This document shows positions 52,628 to 60,405 of a stretch of DNA of 64,000 bases, in pieces. The position numbers were made by a program, and so were the translations under genes. The notes beneath the pieces were generated by a model. That model saw nothing but the letters and a program-made list of their open reading frames with translations, was not told where the DNA came from and ran no database searches. The stretch is from Geodermatophilus pulveris (lineage in GTDB: Bacteria; Actinomycetota; Actinomycetes; Mycobacteriales; Geodermatophilaceae): positions 248,001 through 312,000 of the forward strand of contig NZ_FZOO01000005.1 in the NCBI RefSeq assembly GCF_900188375.1. The letters are read 5' to 3'. How positions within the stretch are numbered: position 1 is the first letter of the stretch; each line of letters opens with the position of its first letter.

Positions 52628-53104
52628 TCAGCGAACGGGTTGCTCCGCGGGGACGTCGGCCGGCTGCGCCAGCGCGCGCAGGTGCCGGCTGAGCGCGCGG
52701 GCCGTCTCGCCGTCCAGGCCGGCGAACAGCGGGTTGTCCGTGCGGGTGCGCCGGACCAGGTCCGCCCGGGCCGACTCGCCCTCCGGGGTCAGGACGACCG
52801 CCCGCACGCGGCGGTCGGTGGGCGCGGCCCGGCGCTCCAGCAGGCCGCGCTGCTCGAGGCGGTCGACCAGGCCGGTCGCGTTCGAGGTGTCGCAGCCCAG
52901 CAGCCGCGCGACCTCGGACATCGGCAGGGGCTGCCCCGGCTGGAGCACGTCGATCAGCCGTGCCTGCGGGACGGTCAGGCCACCGGCCTCGGCGGCGGCG
53001 TGCATGGTCCGGGCGAAGGTCTCGAAGAAGCGCAGCACGGCCTCGCCGAGCTCGGACCGCTGCGCCGCGGTGGCCCGGACCGGGGAGCGGTCGGCGGAGG
53101 ACAC
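52628..53104 (-). CDS. MarR-family transcriptional regulator
   Basis: A 158-residue winged-helix regulator. It shows LTVPQARLIDVLQ, the recognition segment MSEVARLLGCDTSNATGLVD and the wing ERRAAPTDRRVRAVVLTPEG. GTG 53104 lies 6 bases after TAGACT, so the mRNA is probably leaderless. It is divergent from the DrrAB-type exporter and most likely represses it in response to a drug-like ligand (inference). Confidence 0.9.
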   Translation of the reverse strand: MSSADRSPVRATAAQRSELGEAVLRFFETFARTMHAAAEAGGLTVPQARLIDVLQPGQPLPMSEVARLLGCDTSNATGLVDRLEQRGLLERRAAPTDRRVRAVVLTPEGESARADLVRRTRTDNPLFAGLDGETARALSRHLRALAQPADVPAEQPVR

Positions 53105-53138
53105 GCCGGGAGTCTAGCAAGCTGGTACGTCCGGATAG

Positions 53139-53167
53139 TTGACACAACGGAATGTCTGCGGTGCCAT
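53139..53167 (+). promoter_or_regulatory. Promoter of the ABC exporter operon
   Basis: TTGACA (53139-53144), a 17-base spacer and TGCCAT (53162-53167, a weak -10). The divergent MarR promoter is 25-30 bases away, so one bound MarR dimer could control both. Confidence 0.5.
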
Positions 53168-53198
53168 GGAGTCGGTCCACCCGCGAGAGGAGACGGAC

Positions 53199-54128
53199 GT
53201 GATCCAGGTCAGCGGCCTGCGCAAGGCCTTCGGAGCGGTGCAGGCGCTCGACGGGATCGACCTGGCCGTGGCCGGCGGCACCGTGCTGGGGCTGCTCGGC
53301 CCGAACGGGGCCGGCAAGACGACGGCGGTCCGGGTGCTCGCCACGCTGGCCCGGCCGGACGCCGGCAGCGCGCGGGTCGCGGGCTTCGACGTGGTGCGCG
53401 AACCCCGGGAGGTCCGGCGCAGCATCGGGCTGGCCGGCCAGTTCGCCGCCGTCGACCCCAACCTCACCGGCCGGGAGAACCTGCTGCTCGCCGGGCGCCT
53501 GGCCCACCTGCGGCCCCCGGCCGCGCGCCGCCGGGCCGGCGAGCTGCTCGAGCGCTTCGGCCTCACCGACGCCGGGCGGCGGACGGCGGGCACCTACTCC
53601 GGCGGCATGCGCCGCCGCCTGGACCTGGCCGCCGCCCTCGTCGCCGAGCCGCTGGTGGTCTTCCTCGACGAGCCGACCACCGGCCTGGACCCGGCCAGCC
53701 GCGCGGACCTCTGGTCGGTCGTGCGGGAGCTGGTCGCCGCGGGCACGACCGTGCTGCTGACCACCCAGTACCTCGAGGAGGCCGACCAGCTCGCCGACCG
53801 CATCGCGGTCATCGACGCCGGCCGCGTCGTGGCCGAGGGGACGCCGGCGGAGCTCAAGTCGCGGCTCGCGGCCACCCGCCTGGTCGTCCAGCTGCCCACC
53901 GAGGACGCCGTCCGGACGGCGTCCGCACGCCTGGCCGGCATCGGCACCGGCGTCCCGGCCGTCGACCCCGGCGCCCAGACGGTGGTGCTGGAGGTGGCCG
54001 ACGGCCCGGCCGCGCTCACCGAGGTGGTCCGCCGCCTGGACGCCGCCGGGGTGGCCGTCCGCGGGCTGTCCCTGACCGAGCCCAGCCTCGACCAGGTCTT
54101 CCTCTCCCTCACCTCCCGCGCTGCCTGA
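53199..54128 (+). CDS. DrrA-type drug-exporter ATP-binding protein
   Basis: A 309-residue ATPase of the daunorubicin-resistance subfamily. Walker A is GPNGAGKTT. The signature is TYSGGMRRRLDLAAAL. Walker B is VFLDEPTTGLDP, and the switch segment is TTQYLEEADQLAD. The C-terminal extension ends SLTEPSLDQVFLSLT, typical of DrrA. GTG 53199 has GAGAGGAGA 7 bases upstream; upstream in-frame ATGs at 53139 and 53166 are less likely. The permease gene follows. Confidence 0.9.
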   Translation: MIQVSGLRKAFGAVQALDGIDLAVAGGTVLGLLGPNGAGKTTAVRVLATLARPDAGSARVAGFDVVREPREVRRSIGLAGQFAAVDPNLTGRENLLLAGRLAHLRPPAARRRAGELLERFGLTDAGRRTAGTYSGGMRRRLDLAAALVAEPLVVFLDEPTTGLDPASRADLWSVVRELVAAGTTVLLTTQYLEEADQLADRIAVIDAGRVVAEGTPAELKSRLAATRLVVQLPTEDAVRTASARLAGIGTGVPAVDPGAQTVVLEVADGPAALTEVVRRLDAAGVAVRGLSLTEPSLDQVFLSLTSRAA

Positions 54129-54153
54129 GCAGCCCCCGTCCCAGGAGCCCCGC

Positions 54154-55011
54154 ATGAGCACAGGAACGACGACGAGCGCCGGCCCGGACCGGGCGGACGC
54201 GCTCCGCCCCGTCGGGCGGCCCGGGCGACCGCCGGCCCAGGAGTACCGGCCGCTGCTCGGGTGGGCCGTCACCGACGCGCTGACGGTGACCCGGCGCAAC
54301 CTGGTCGGCCAGCTGCGCCAGCCCCAGATCCTCGTCTTCGCCGCCATCCAGCCGATCATGTTCACGCTGCTGTTCCGCTACGTCTTCGGCGGCGCGATCA
54401 CCGTGCCGGGCGTCGACTACGTCGACTACCTGATGGCCGGGGTGTTCGTGCAGACGGTGGTCTTCGGCGGGATCGCCACCGCCGTCGGGCTGACCGAGGA
54501 CCTGGCCTCCGGCGTGGTGGACCGCTTCCGCAGCCTGCCGATGGCCCGCTCGGCCGTGCTCACGGGGCGGGTGCTCGCCGACGTGGCCCGCAACCTGCTG
54601 TCGATCACGCTGATGGTCGCCGTCGGCCTCGCCGTCGGCTTCCGGCCGGACAGCGTCGCCGGCCTGCTCGCCGCGGTCGGGCTGCTCCTGCTGCTGGGCG
54701 TGGCGTTCAGCTGGTACTACGCCCTGGTGGGGCTGGTCGTCGGCAACGCCGAGGCGGCCCAGGCGGCCGGCTTCCTGGTCATCTTCCCGCTGACCTTCGC
54801 CAGCTCCGCGTTCGTGCCGACCGGCTCGATGCCCGGCTGGCTGCGGGCCTTCGCGGACAACCAGCCGATCACGGCGGCCATCGACGCCATCCGCGCGCTG
54901 GTCCTGGGCCAGCCCCTGGGGGAGGTCGTCCCGGTCGCGCTGGCCTGGATCGCCGCGATCACCGTCGTCATGGCCGCCCTGGCCATCACCCGCTACCGCC
55001 GGGCCCGCTGA
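54154..55011 (+). CDS. DrrB-type ABC-2 exporter permease
   Basis: A 285-residue ABC-2 permease with six helices after a Pro-rich cytoplasmic head. Family landmarks are QPIMFTLLFRYVFGGAI, EDLASGVVDRFRSLPMARSA and FVPTGSMPGWLRAFADNQP. ATG 54154 follows AGGAG. Its last 26 bases overlap the end of the convergent xthA gene. With the upstream ATPase it forms an exporter, probably for a hydrophobic drug. Confidence 0.9.
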   Translation: MSTGTTTSAGPDRADALRPVGRPGRPPAQEYRPLLGWAVTDALTVTRRNLVGQLRQPQILVFAAIQPIMFTLLFRYVFGGAITVPGVDYVDYLMAGVFVQTVVFGGIATAVGLTEDLASGVVDRFRSLPMARSAVLTGRVLADVARNLLSITLMVAVGLAVGFRPDSVAGLLAAVGLLLLLGVAFSWYYALVGLVVGNAEAAQAAGFLVIFPLTFASSAFVPTGSMPGWLRAFADNQPITAAIDAIRALVLGQPLGEVVPVALAWIAAITVVMAALAITRYRRAR

Positions 55012-55804
55012 GCTCCACCACCACGGGGGCGTGGTCGCTGGCGCCCTTGCCCTTGCGCTCCTCGCGGTCGATGCGCGCGCCGGCCACCCGGGCGGCCAGC
55101 GCGGGGGAGGCCAGCACGAAGTCGATCCGCATGCCCTCGCGGCGCGGGAAGCGCAGCTGGGTGTAGTCCCAGTACGTGTAGACCCCGGGGCCGGGCGTGT
55201 GCGGCCGGACGACGTCGGCGTACCCGGCCTCCACGACGGCGCGGAAGGCCGCGCGCTCGGGCTCGGAGACGTGGGTGGCGCCGGCGAACACCCGCACGTC
55301 CCACACGTCGTCGTCCTGCGGCGCGATGTTCCAGTCGCCGACCAGGGCCACCTGCGCGCCGGCGTCCTCGGCCAGCCAGCCGCCGGCCGCCGTCCGCAGC
55401 GCACCGAGCCAGTCCAGCTTGTAGCGGTAGTGCGGGTCGGCCAGCGTCCGGCCGTTGGGGACGTAGAGGCTCCACACCCGCACGCCGCCGCAGGTGGCGC
55501 CCAGGGCGCGCGCCTCGGCGGCCGGCTCGGCGCCCTCCTTGGCCGACCAGGACGGCATCCCCGGGAAGCCCACCTCGACGTCGGCCAGCCCGACGCGGGA
55601 CAGCAGCGCCACGCCGTTCCACTGCGAGTGGCCGACGTGCGCCACCTCGTAGCCGAGGTCGGTGAAGCGGGACTCCGGGAACTGGTCGTCCCGGCACTTG
55701 GTCTCCTGCAGGGCGAGCACGTCGACGTCGGAGCGCTGCAGCCATGCGGCCACCCGGTCGACGCGGGTGCGGATCGAGTTGACGTTCCAGGTGGCGAGAC
55801 GCAC
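54986..55804 (-). CDS. xthA: Exodeoxyribonuclease III (AP endonuclease)
   Basis: A 272-residue Mg-dependent DNA-repair nuclease. It starts VRLATWNVNSIRTRVDRVA. Catalytic motifs are LALQETKCRDDQFP, LYVPNGR, VGDWNIAPQDDDVWD, the DYTQLRFPRREGMRIDFVLA region and SDHAPVVVEL. GTG 55804 lies 8 bases after TAGGCT (complement of 55813-55818), a leaderless start; the frame is open further upstream but unconserved. It removes damaged 3' ends and cuts at abasic sites. Confidence 0.94.
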   Translation of the reverse strand: MRLATWNVNSIRTRVDRVAAWLQRSDVDVLALQETKCRDDQFPESRFTDLGYEVAHVGHSQWNGVALLSRVGLADVEVGFPGMPSWSAKEGAEPAAEARALGATCGGVRVWSLYVPNGRTLADPHYRYKLDWLGALRTAAGGWLAEDAGAQVALVGDWNIAPQDDDVWDVRVFAGATHVSEPERAAFRAVVEAGYADVVRPHTPGPGVYTYWDYTQLRFPRREGMRIDFVLASPALAARVAGARIDREERKGKGASDHAPVVVELSGPGGSG

Positions 55805-55925
55805 GGGGACCCAGCCTAGGTGGCCTGCCGGCAGGCGATCGCCACGCGGGCGTCCGCGGATCCCGCGACACGCTGGCGGATGGGAGCATGGGCCCGGTGA
55901 TCGGGCAGGGAACGGGGAGCGGCGT

Positions 55926-57509
55926 GTGAGCGAGCACGACTGGGACGCCACGCGTCCCATCGGCCCGCGCCGCTCCCGCCCGCTGCCCCCGCCCGGCGGC
56001 GCGCCACGGCCCGCGCCGGCGTCCGACGCACCGGCGCGCGGCCGCGGCCTGCCCGCCGTGCTGGGCCTGACCGTGCTCAACGCCGTCCTGCCGGGCACGG
56101 CGTTCCTCGCGGCCGGCCGGCGGCGGCTCGGTGCCGGCGTCCTCGCGGTGACCCTCCTGCTGCTCGGCGTCGCCGCCTGGCTGGCCACCGCGGGCCAGCG
56201 GACGGCCGCGCGGATCGCCGTCGACCCCACCGCCCTGATCGGCGTGTTCGTCACGATCGTCGTCCTCGGGCTGCTGTGGGCCGTCGTCGTCGTCGCCGGT
56301 CACCGCGCCCTCCTGACGCCGCGGACCCCCCGGGCCGGCCGGGCCCTCGGCGCCGTCCTGGTCGCCGCCCTGGTGGCCGCGGTGGCCTACCCCGTGGTCA
56401 CCGTCGGGCAGGTGGCGCTGGCCCAGCGGGCCCTCATCGGCGGCCTGTTCGCCGACCGGGAGTCGGCCACCGTCGACGCCGCCACCCCGTTCGGCGAGCA
56501 GGAGCGGGTCAACGTGCTGCTGCTCGGCGGGGACGGCGGGGTGGGCCGCGACGGCGTGCGCACCGACACCGTCATCGTGGCCAGCGTCGACACCGGGACC
56601 GGCGACACCACGCTGTTCAGCCTGCCGCGCAACCTCCAGGACCTGCCCTTCCCGGCGGACAGCCCGCTCGCCGAGGTCTACCCGGACGGCTTCGACGCCG
56701 GCAGCGAGACCGAGAGCCTGCTCAACGCCGTGTACCGCAACGGCCCCGCGGAGCACCCCGACGTCCTCGGCCCGACCGACGACCCCGGCGCGGACTTCCT
56801 CAAGCTCGGGGTCGGCGAGGCGCTCGGCCTGGACATCGACTACTTCGTGCTGGTCAACCTGGACGGCTTCAGCCGGCTGGTCGACGCCCTCGGCGGGATC
56901 ACCGTCAACGTCAACTACTGGGTGCCGATCAACGGCAACCCGGGCACCGGCGAGCTGCCCGACGACTACATCGAGCCGGGTCCGGCCCAGCGCATGGACG
57001 GCGTCCGGGCGCTGGACTTCGCCCGGGGCCGCTTCGGGCTGACCGACTACGACCGGATGGCCCGCCAGCGCTGCACGATCGACGCGATCATCGACGCGGC
57101 CGACCCGGTGACCCTGCTGGAGCGCTACGAGGAGCTGGCCGCCACCACGCAGGACATCGTGAGCACCGACATCCCCCGGTCGGCCCTCGACGACTTCGTC
57201 GACGTCGCCTTCCTGGTGAAGGACGCCGAGGTGCGCAGCGTGGTCTTCGACGACACGGTGATCGACCCGGCCTACCCCGACTACGACCGGATCCGCGCGA
57301 TCGTCGCCGAGGCCATCGACCCCGCCCCGACCGCCGACGACGCCGCGGCCGGCACGCCCACCCCCGCGCCCTCGCCGGACCCGTCGGCCGCCCCGCCCCC
57401 CGGTGGTGACCCGGCGACGGTCACCGACGTGGCCGACGCCTGCGCCTACGACCCGGTCCGGGCCGCCGAGGCCCGCGCCGCGGGCGAGCCCCCCAACCAG
57501 GCGGACTAG
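55926..57509 (+). CDS. LytR-CpsA-Psr (LCP) family protein
   Basis: A 527-residue membrane enzyme likely to attach polymers such as arabinogalactan or teichoic acid to peptidoglycan. A Pro-rich cytoplasmic head (1-45) is followed by about four helices (to residue 165). The extracellular LCP domain has GVRTDTVIVASVDTGTGDTT, LFSLPRNLQ, GLDIDYFVLVNLDGFSRLVD, LDFARGRF and DYDRMARQR. The tail is Pro/Ala-rich. GTG 55926 follows GGGGAG. Multiple N-terminal helices in place of one are slightly unusual for the family. Confidence 0.9.
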   Translation: MSEHDWDATRPIGPRRSRPLPPPGGAPRPAPASDAPARGRGLPAVLGLTVLNAVLPGTAFLAAGRRRLGAGVLAVTLLLLGVAAWLATAGQRTAARIAVDPTALIGVFVTIVVLGLLWAVVVVAGHRALLTPRTPRAGRALGAVLVAALVAAVAYPVVTVGQVALAQRALIGGLFADRESATVDAATPFGEQERVNVLLLGGDGGVGRDGVRTDTVIVASVDTGTGDTTLFSLPRNLQDLPFPADSPLAEVYPDGFDAGSETESLLNAVYRNGPAEHPDVLGPTDDPGADFLKLGVGEALGLDIDYFVLVNLDGFSRLVDALGGITVNVNYWVPINGNPGTGELPDDYIEPGPAQRMDGVRALDFARGRFGLTDYDRMARQRCTIDAIIDAADPVTLLERYEELAATTQDIVSTDIPRSALDDFVDVAFLVKDAEVRSVVFDDTVIDPAYPDYDRIRAIVAEAIDPAPTADDAAAGTPTPAPSPDPSAAPPPGGDPATVTDVADACAYDPVRAAEARAAGEPPNQAD

Positions 57510-57539
57510 TGGCAGTCGGGCCCGCCTAGGGTCGTCGGC

Positions 57540-57734
57540 ATGACCCCACCCGCCGGGGACGGCCGGGAGCGCCTCGTCGGCCTGCTCGCGGCGGGGATCG
57601 CCGCCGTCCTGCTGGTGTCGTCGGTGACCTGGTTCGCCAGCGACCGCGCCGTCATCGGGGTCGCGCAGCTGTTCCTCGGCGCCGTCCTGGGAGCCGTGGC
57701 CGCGGTGCTGTACCGGCGGTCGCAGCGCCGCTGA
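57540..57734 (+). CDS. Small two-helix membrane protein
   Basis: A 64-residue protein of unknown function. Two hydrophobic helices span about residues 12-32 and 37-57, with a basic end (YRRSQRR). ATG 57540 lies 7 bases after TAGGGT (57527-57532), so it has its own leaderless promoter. This supports a real gene despite the small size. The 191 bases that follow hold no recognisable element. Confidence 0.7.
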   Translation: MTPPAGDGRERLVGLLAAGIAAVLLVSSVTWFASDRAVIGVAQLFLGAVLGAVAAVLYRRSQRR

Positions 57735-57925
57735 CCGCGAGCCTGCAGCCGGGCCGCTCACCGCGAGCGCCCGGCCGGTCGCCACCGCGACGACCCGGTC
57801 GCCTCCGTGGTCGGGCGCGGCGCCGCCCGGGGCGGCGTGCAGCAGTCGGCCGTTTCACGCCGGGTGTGACGGGCACCACGCCGCAGGGACGGCGCTCAGC
57901 CCGGAGCGCCGGGGACGGAGGCGAC

Positions 57926-58126
57926 GTGCGGATCGACAAGGCGAAGCTCGTGCAGCTGCTGCGCGGCGAGGGCGACAACGACACCGCCGACAAGGTGGAC
58001 GCCCAGCTGCCCGACCAGATCGACACCCAGCGCGACGGCGACGCGCTGTCCGCCGTCGGCCTCGACCAGGCCACCCTGCAGGGCAAGCTCGCCGGCGGGG
58101 CGATCGGCGGCAGCATGGCGATGTGA
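57926..58126 (+). CDS. Small acidic hypothetical protein
   Basis: A 66-residue protein, VRIDKAKLVQLLRGEGDNDT at the start, then AQLPDQIDTQRDGD and a Gly/Met-rich end (GGAIGGSMAM). I do not know a function. GTG 57926 has GGAGG 4 bases upstream. The first half looks helical and the pattern is similar to small conserved actinobacterial proteins. It is followed by a strong terminator hairpin. Confidence 0.7.
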   Translation: MRIDKAKLVQLLRGEGDNDTADKVDAQLPDQIDTQRDGDALSAVGLDQATLQGKLAGGAIGGSMAM

Positions 58127-58143
58127 GCCGTGCAGCGCCCGGA

Positions 58144-58170
58144 GGCCGGTCCCGCGGTGCGGGACCGGCC
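58144..58170 (+). terminator. Terminator hairpin
   Basis: GGCCGGTCCCGC/GCGGGACCGGCC, a perfect 12-bp stem with loop GGT, 17 bases after the small-protein stop. Confidence 0.8.
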
Positions 58171-58179
58171 CCCAGCTCT

Positions 58180-58233
58180 GGCCCCGTCCAGGGCACCGCC
58201 CCGAGCTGGCGAGGGGTGGGGAGGACGGGGTCC
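58180..58233. repeat. Dispersed two-stem hairpin element, copy E
   Basis: Outer stem CCCCGTCC/GGACGGGG. Inner stem CCCC/GGGG around loop GAGCTGGCGA. It ends 4 bases before the complement of the acyl-CoA dehydrogenase stop codon. Confidence 0.8.
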
Positions 58234-58237
58234 TCTC

Positions 58238-59449
58238 TCAGCCGGCGTAGGGGCGCTCCCGCGCCAGCTCCTCCTTGGCCACCGTCCGGACGTGCACGGC
58301 GTCGGGGCCGTCCACGATCCGCAGCGTCCGCGCGCTGGCGTAGAAGCGGGCCAGCACGGTGTCGTCGCTGACGCCGGCGCCGCCGTGCAGCTGGATGGCC
58401 CGGTCGATGACGCCGAGGGCCACCCGCGGGGTGGCGACCTTGATCGCGGAGATCTCGGTGCGCGCGCCCTTGGCGCCGTGCTTGTCGATGAGGTCCGCGG
58501 TCTTGAGCACGTAGAGCCGGGCCTGGTCGATCTCCATCCGCGACAGGGCGATCGACTCGCGCACGGTGCCCTGCTCGGCCAGCGGCCGCCCGAACGCCAC
58601 GCGGGCCTTGGACCGCTCGACCATCAGCGCCAGCGCCCGCTCGGCCATGCCGATGGCCCGCATGCAGTGGTGGATGCGGCCGGGACCGAGCCGGGCCTGG
58701 GCGATCATGAAGCCGTCGCCCTCGCCGGCCAGCAGGTTGGACGCCGGCACGCGGACGTCGGTGAACCGCAGCTCGGAGTGGCCGTGCTGGTCCTGGTACC
58801 CGAACACCGGCAGGTGCCGGACGATCTCGAAGCCCGGGGTGTCCCGGGGCACCAGCACCATCGACTGCTGCCGGTGCGGGGCGCCGTCGGGGTCGGTCTT
58901 GCCCATCACGATGAAGATCTGGCAGCGGTCGTCGGCCGAGCCGGTGATCCACCACTTGCGGCCGTTGACCACGTACTCGTCGCCGTCGCGGACGATCGAG
59001 GTCTGGATGTTGCGGGCGTCGGAGGACGCCACGTCGGGCTCGGTCATCGCGAACCCGGACCGGATCTCGCCCTCCAGCAGGGGCTCCAGCCAGCGCGCCT
59101 TCTGCTCGGGCGTGCCGAACATCATGAGCGTCTCCATGTTGCCGGTGTCCGGGGCGCCGCAGTTGGTCACCTCCGGTGCGATCACCGGCGACCAGCCCAT
59201 GACCTCGGCGACGGAGGCGTACTCGAGGTTGGTCAGCCCGCCGAGCTCGTGGTGGAAGAGGTTCCACAGCCCCCGCTTGCGGGCCTCGACCTTGAGCTCG
59301 TCGAGCACCGGCGGGTGCTCGTGGTTCTCGTGGCCGCGTTCCTTGCGCCAGGCCTCGTACCCGGGCTCGGCGGGGAAGACCTGCTCGCGCATGAAGTCCC
59401 ACATCCGGCCGCAGACGTCCTCGGCTCGTGCGGAGAGGGCGAAGTCCAT
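58238..59449 (-). CDS. Acyl-CoA dehydrogenase
   Basis: A 403-residue FAD-dependent acyl-CoA dehydrogenase. It has [19 protein letters not shown], the FAD/substrate signature [34 protein letters not shown] and a C-terminal [20 protein letters not shown]. The substrate class is probably medium-, long- or branched-chain and is not resolved. ATG 59449 lies 6 bases after TACCTT (complement of 59456-59461), a leaderless start. Hairpin elements lie on both sides of the gene. Confidence 0.92.
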   Translation of the reverse strand: MDFALSARAEDVCGRMWDFMREQVFPAEPGYEAWRKERGHENHEHPPVLDELKVEARKRGLWNLFHHELGGLTNLEYASVAEVMGWSPVIAPEVTNCGAPDTGNMETLMMFGTPEQKARWLEPLLEGEIRSGFAMTEPDVASSDARNIQTSIVRDGDEYVVNGRKWWITGSADDRCQIFIVMGKTDPDGAPHRQQSMVLVPRDTPGFEIVRHLPVFGYQDQHGHSELRFTDVRVPASNLLAGEGDGFMIAQARLGPGRIHHCMRAIGMAERALALMVERSKARVAFGRPLAEQGTVRESIALSRMEIDQARLYVLKTADLIDKHGAKGARTEISAIKVATPRVALGVIDRAIQLHGGAGVSDDTVLARFYASARTLRIVDGPDAVHVRTVAKEELARERPYAG

Positions 59450-59553
59450 GGACGCAAGGTAGAGGGCGGCGTGACGGACGTCTCGCCGGGGGGCGGACGC
59501 GCCGGAGGCCGGGCCCCGTCGGGGACCCGGCCTCCGTGGTGAGCATCTGGAAC

Positions 59554-59605
59554 GGCCCCGCTGCAGGGGTCCGCGCCGAGCCTGCGAGGCGTGGGGGGCA
59601 GCGGG
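59554..59605. repeat. Dispersed two-stem hairpin element, copy F1 (3' truncated)
   Basis: Outer stem CCCGCTGC/GCAGCGGG. Inner stem CGCC/GGCG around loop GAGCCTGCGA. It lacks the terminal GGGGTCC and runs into copy F2, so the two look like a tandem insertion. Confidence 0.75.
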
Positions 59606-59606
59606 C

Positions 59607-59660
59607 GGCCCCGTCCAGAGGCTCACCGTGAGCGTGCGAACGGTGAGGAGGACGGGGTCC
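59607..59660. repeat. Dispersed two-stem hairpin element, copy F2
   Basis: Outer stem CCCCGTCC/GGACGGGG. Inner stem CACCGT/ACGGTG (6 bp) around loop GAGCGTGCGA. It lies 4 bases from the complement of the DUF4383 gene stop. Confidence 0.8.
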
Positions 59661-59664
59661 TCGA

Positions 59665-60105
59665 TCAGACGCGGGTGCTGTGGTCGCCGACGCCGGTCCG
59701 CACCGGGCCCAGGGCGATGAGCAGACCCACGGCCGCGGTGGCGATGTGCAGGACGTTGTCCGCGGCGTTGATGCTCAGGAAGTCCCATGTCTGCCCGATG
59801 GCGAGCAGCCCGTAGACGAACGCGGCGCCGTAGCCCACGGCCAGCAGCCAGCCGTAGGTGCGCGCACCGGCCAGGGTGCGGGCGAGCACCAGCCCGGCCA
59901 CGCCGATCAGGATGTGCACGACGTTGTGCATGCCGTTGATCTCGAAGAACAGCAGCTGCTCGCCGGTGTCGTGGGCGAAGAAGTCGTCGACGCCGGTGAT
60001 GAAGAAACCGACGACGCCGACCAGCAGGTAGACGGCGCCGAACGCCAGCGCCAGGAGCTGCGGCCAGGTCCGCGCTCCGCTGTTCGTGTGACCCGTTGCG
60101 GCCAT
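59665..60105 (-). CDS. DUF4383 family membrane protein
   Basis: A 146-residue four-helix membrane protein. It has [55 protein letters not shown] and [20 protein letters not shown]; the repeated N-x2-H-I pattern is typical of DUF4383. Its function is unknown. ATG 60105 has GGAGG 6 bases upstream; a longer frame to 60165 would overlap the promoter region. A sigma-B-type promoter upstream suggests stress induction. Confidence 0.85.
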   Translation of the reverse strand: MAATGHTNSGARTWPQLLALAFGAVYLLVGVVGFFITGVDDFFAHDTGEQLLFFEINGMHNVVHILIGVAGLVLARTLAGARTYGWLLAVGYGAAFVYGLLAIGQTWDFLSINAADNVLHIATAAVGLLIALGPVRTGVGDHSTRV

Positions 60106-60158
60106 GTTGTCCTCCAGGGTGCTGTGATCCGCCAGGGCTCGACGGTCGAGGTCGTGGA

Positions 60159-60182
60159 TACCCACCGGTCAGGTACCGGAAC
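60159..60182 (-). promoter_or_regulatory. Sigma-B/SigF-type stress promoter
   Basis: On the minus strand, GTTCC (60182-60178), 14 bases, GGGTA (60163-60159). This fits the actinobacterial SigF/SigB consensus (GTTT-N14-16-GGGTA) with two deviations. It lies about 55 bases before the DUF4383 gene start. Confidence 0.5.
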
Positions 60183-60234
60183 AGCAGTCACCCGTACGTG
60201 TGGGAGGTCACCCACCAGCGGGTGCACCGCCGGC

Positions 60235-60376
60235 GGACCGCCGGGGCGGTCCACACCCGCCGTTCGTGCGGCGGTCCGCGGGCGGTTCGGTGAACGCCGT
60301 CCGGTCCGGCCGCGTATCCCCAGGACGGGTGACGACCCGGCCCCCGCGCGGCACGGGGGAGCGCGGGGCCGGGGCC
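60235..60376. terminator. GC-rich hairpins between the carbamoyltransferase and DUF4383 genes
   Basis: GGACCGCC/GGCGGTCC (60235-60252) and CCCCGCGC/GCGCGGGG (about 60352-60376). The second is placed to end the minus-strand carbamoyltransferase transcript. The rest of this 300-base gap shows no gene. Confidence 0.5.
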
Positions 60377-60405
60377 GTCACCCGGACGCCGTCCGGGCGG
60401 CCGGG

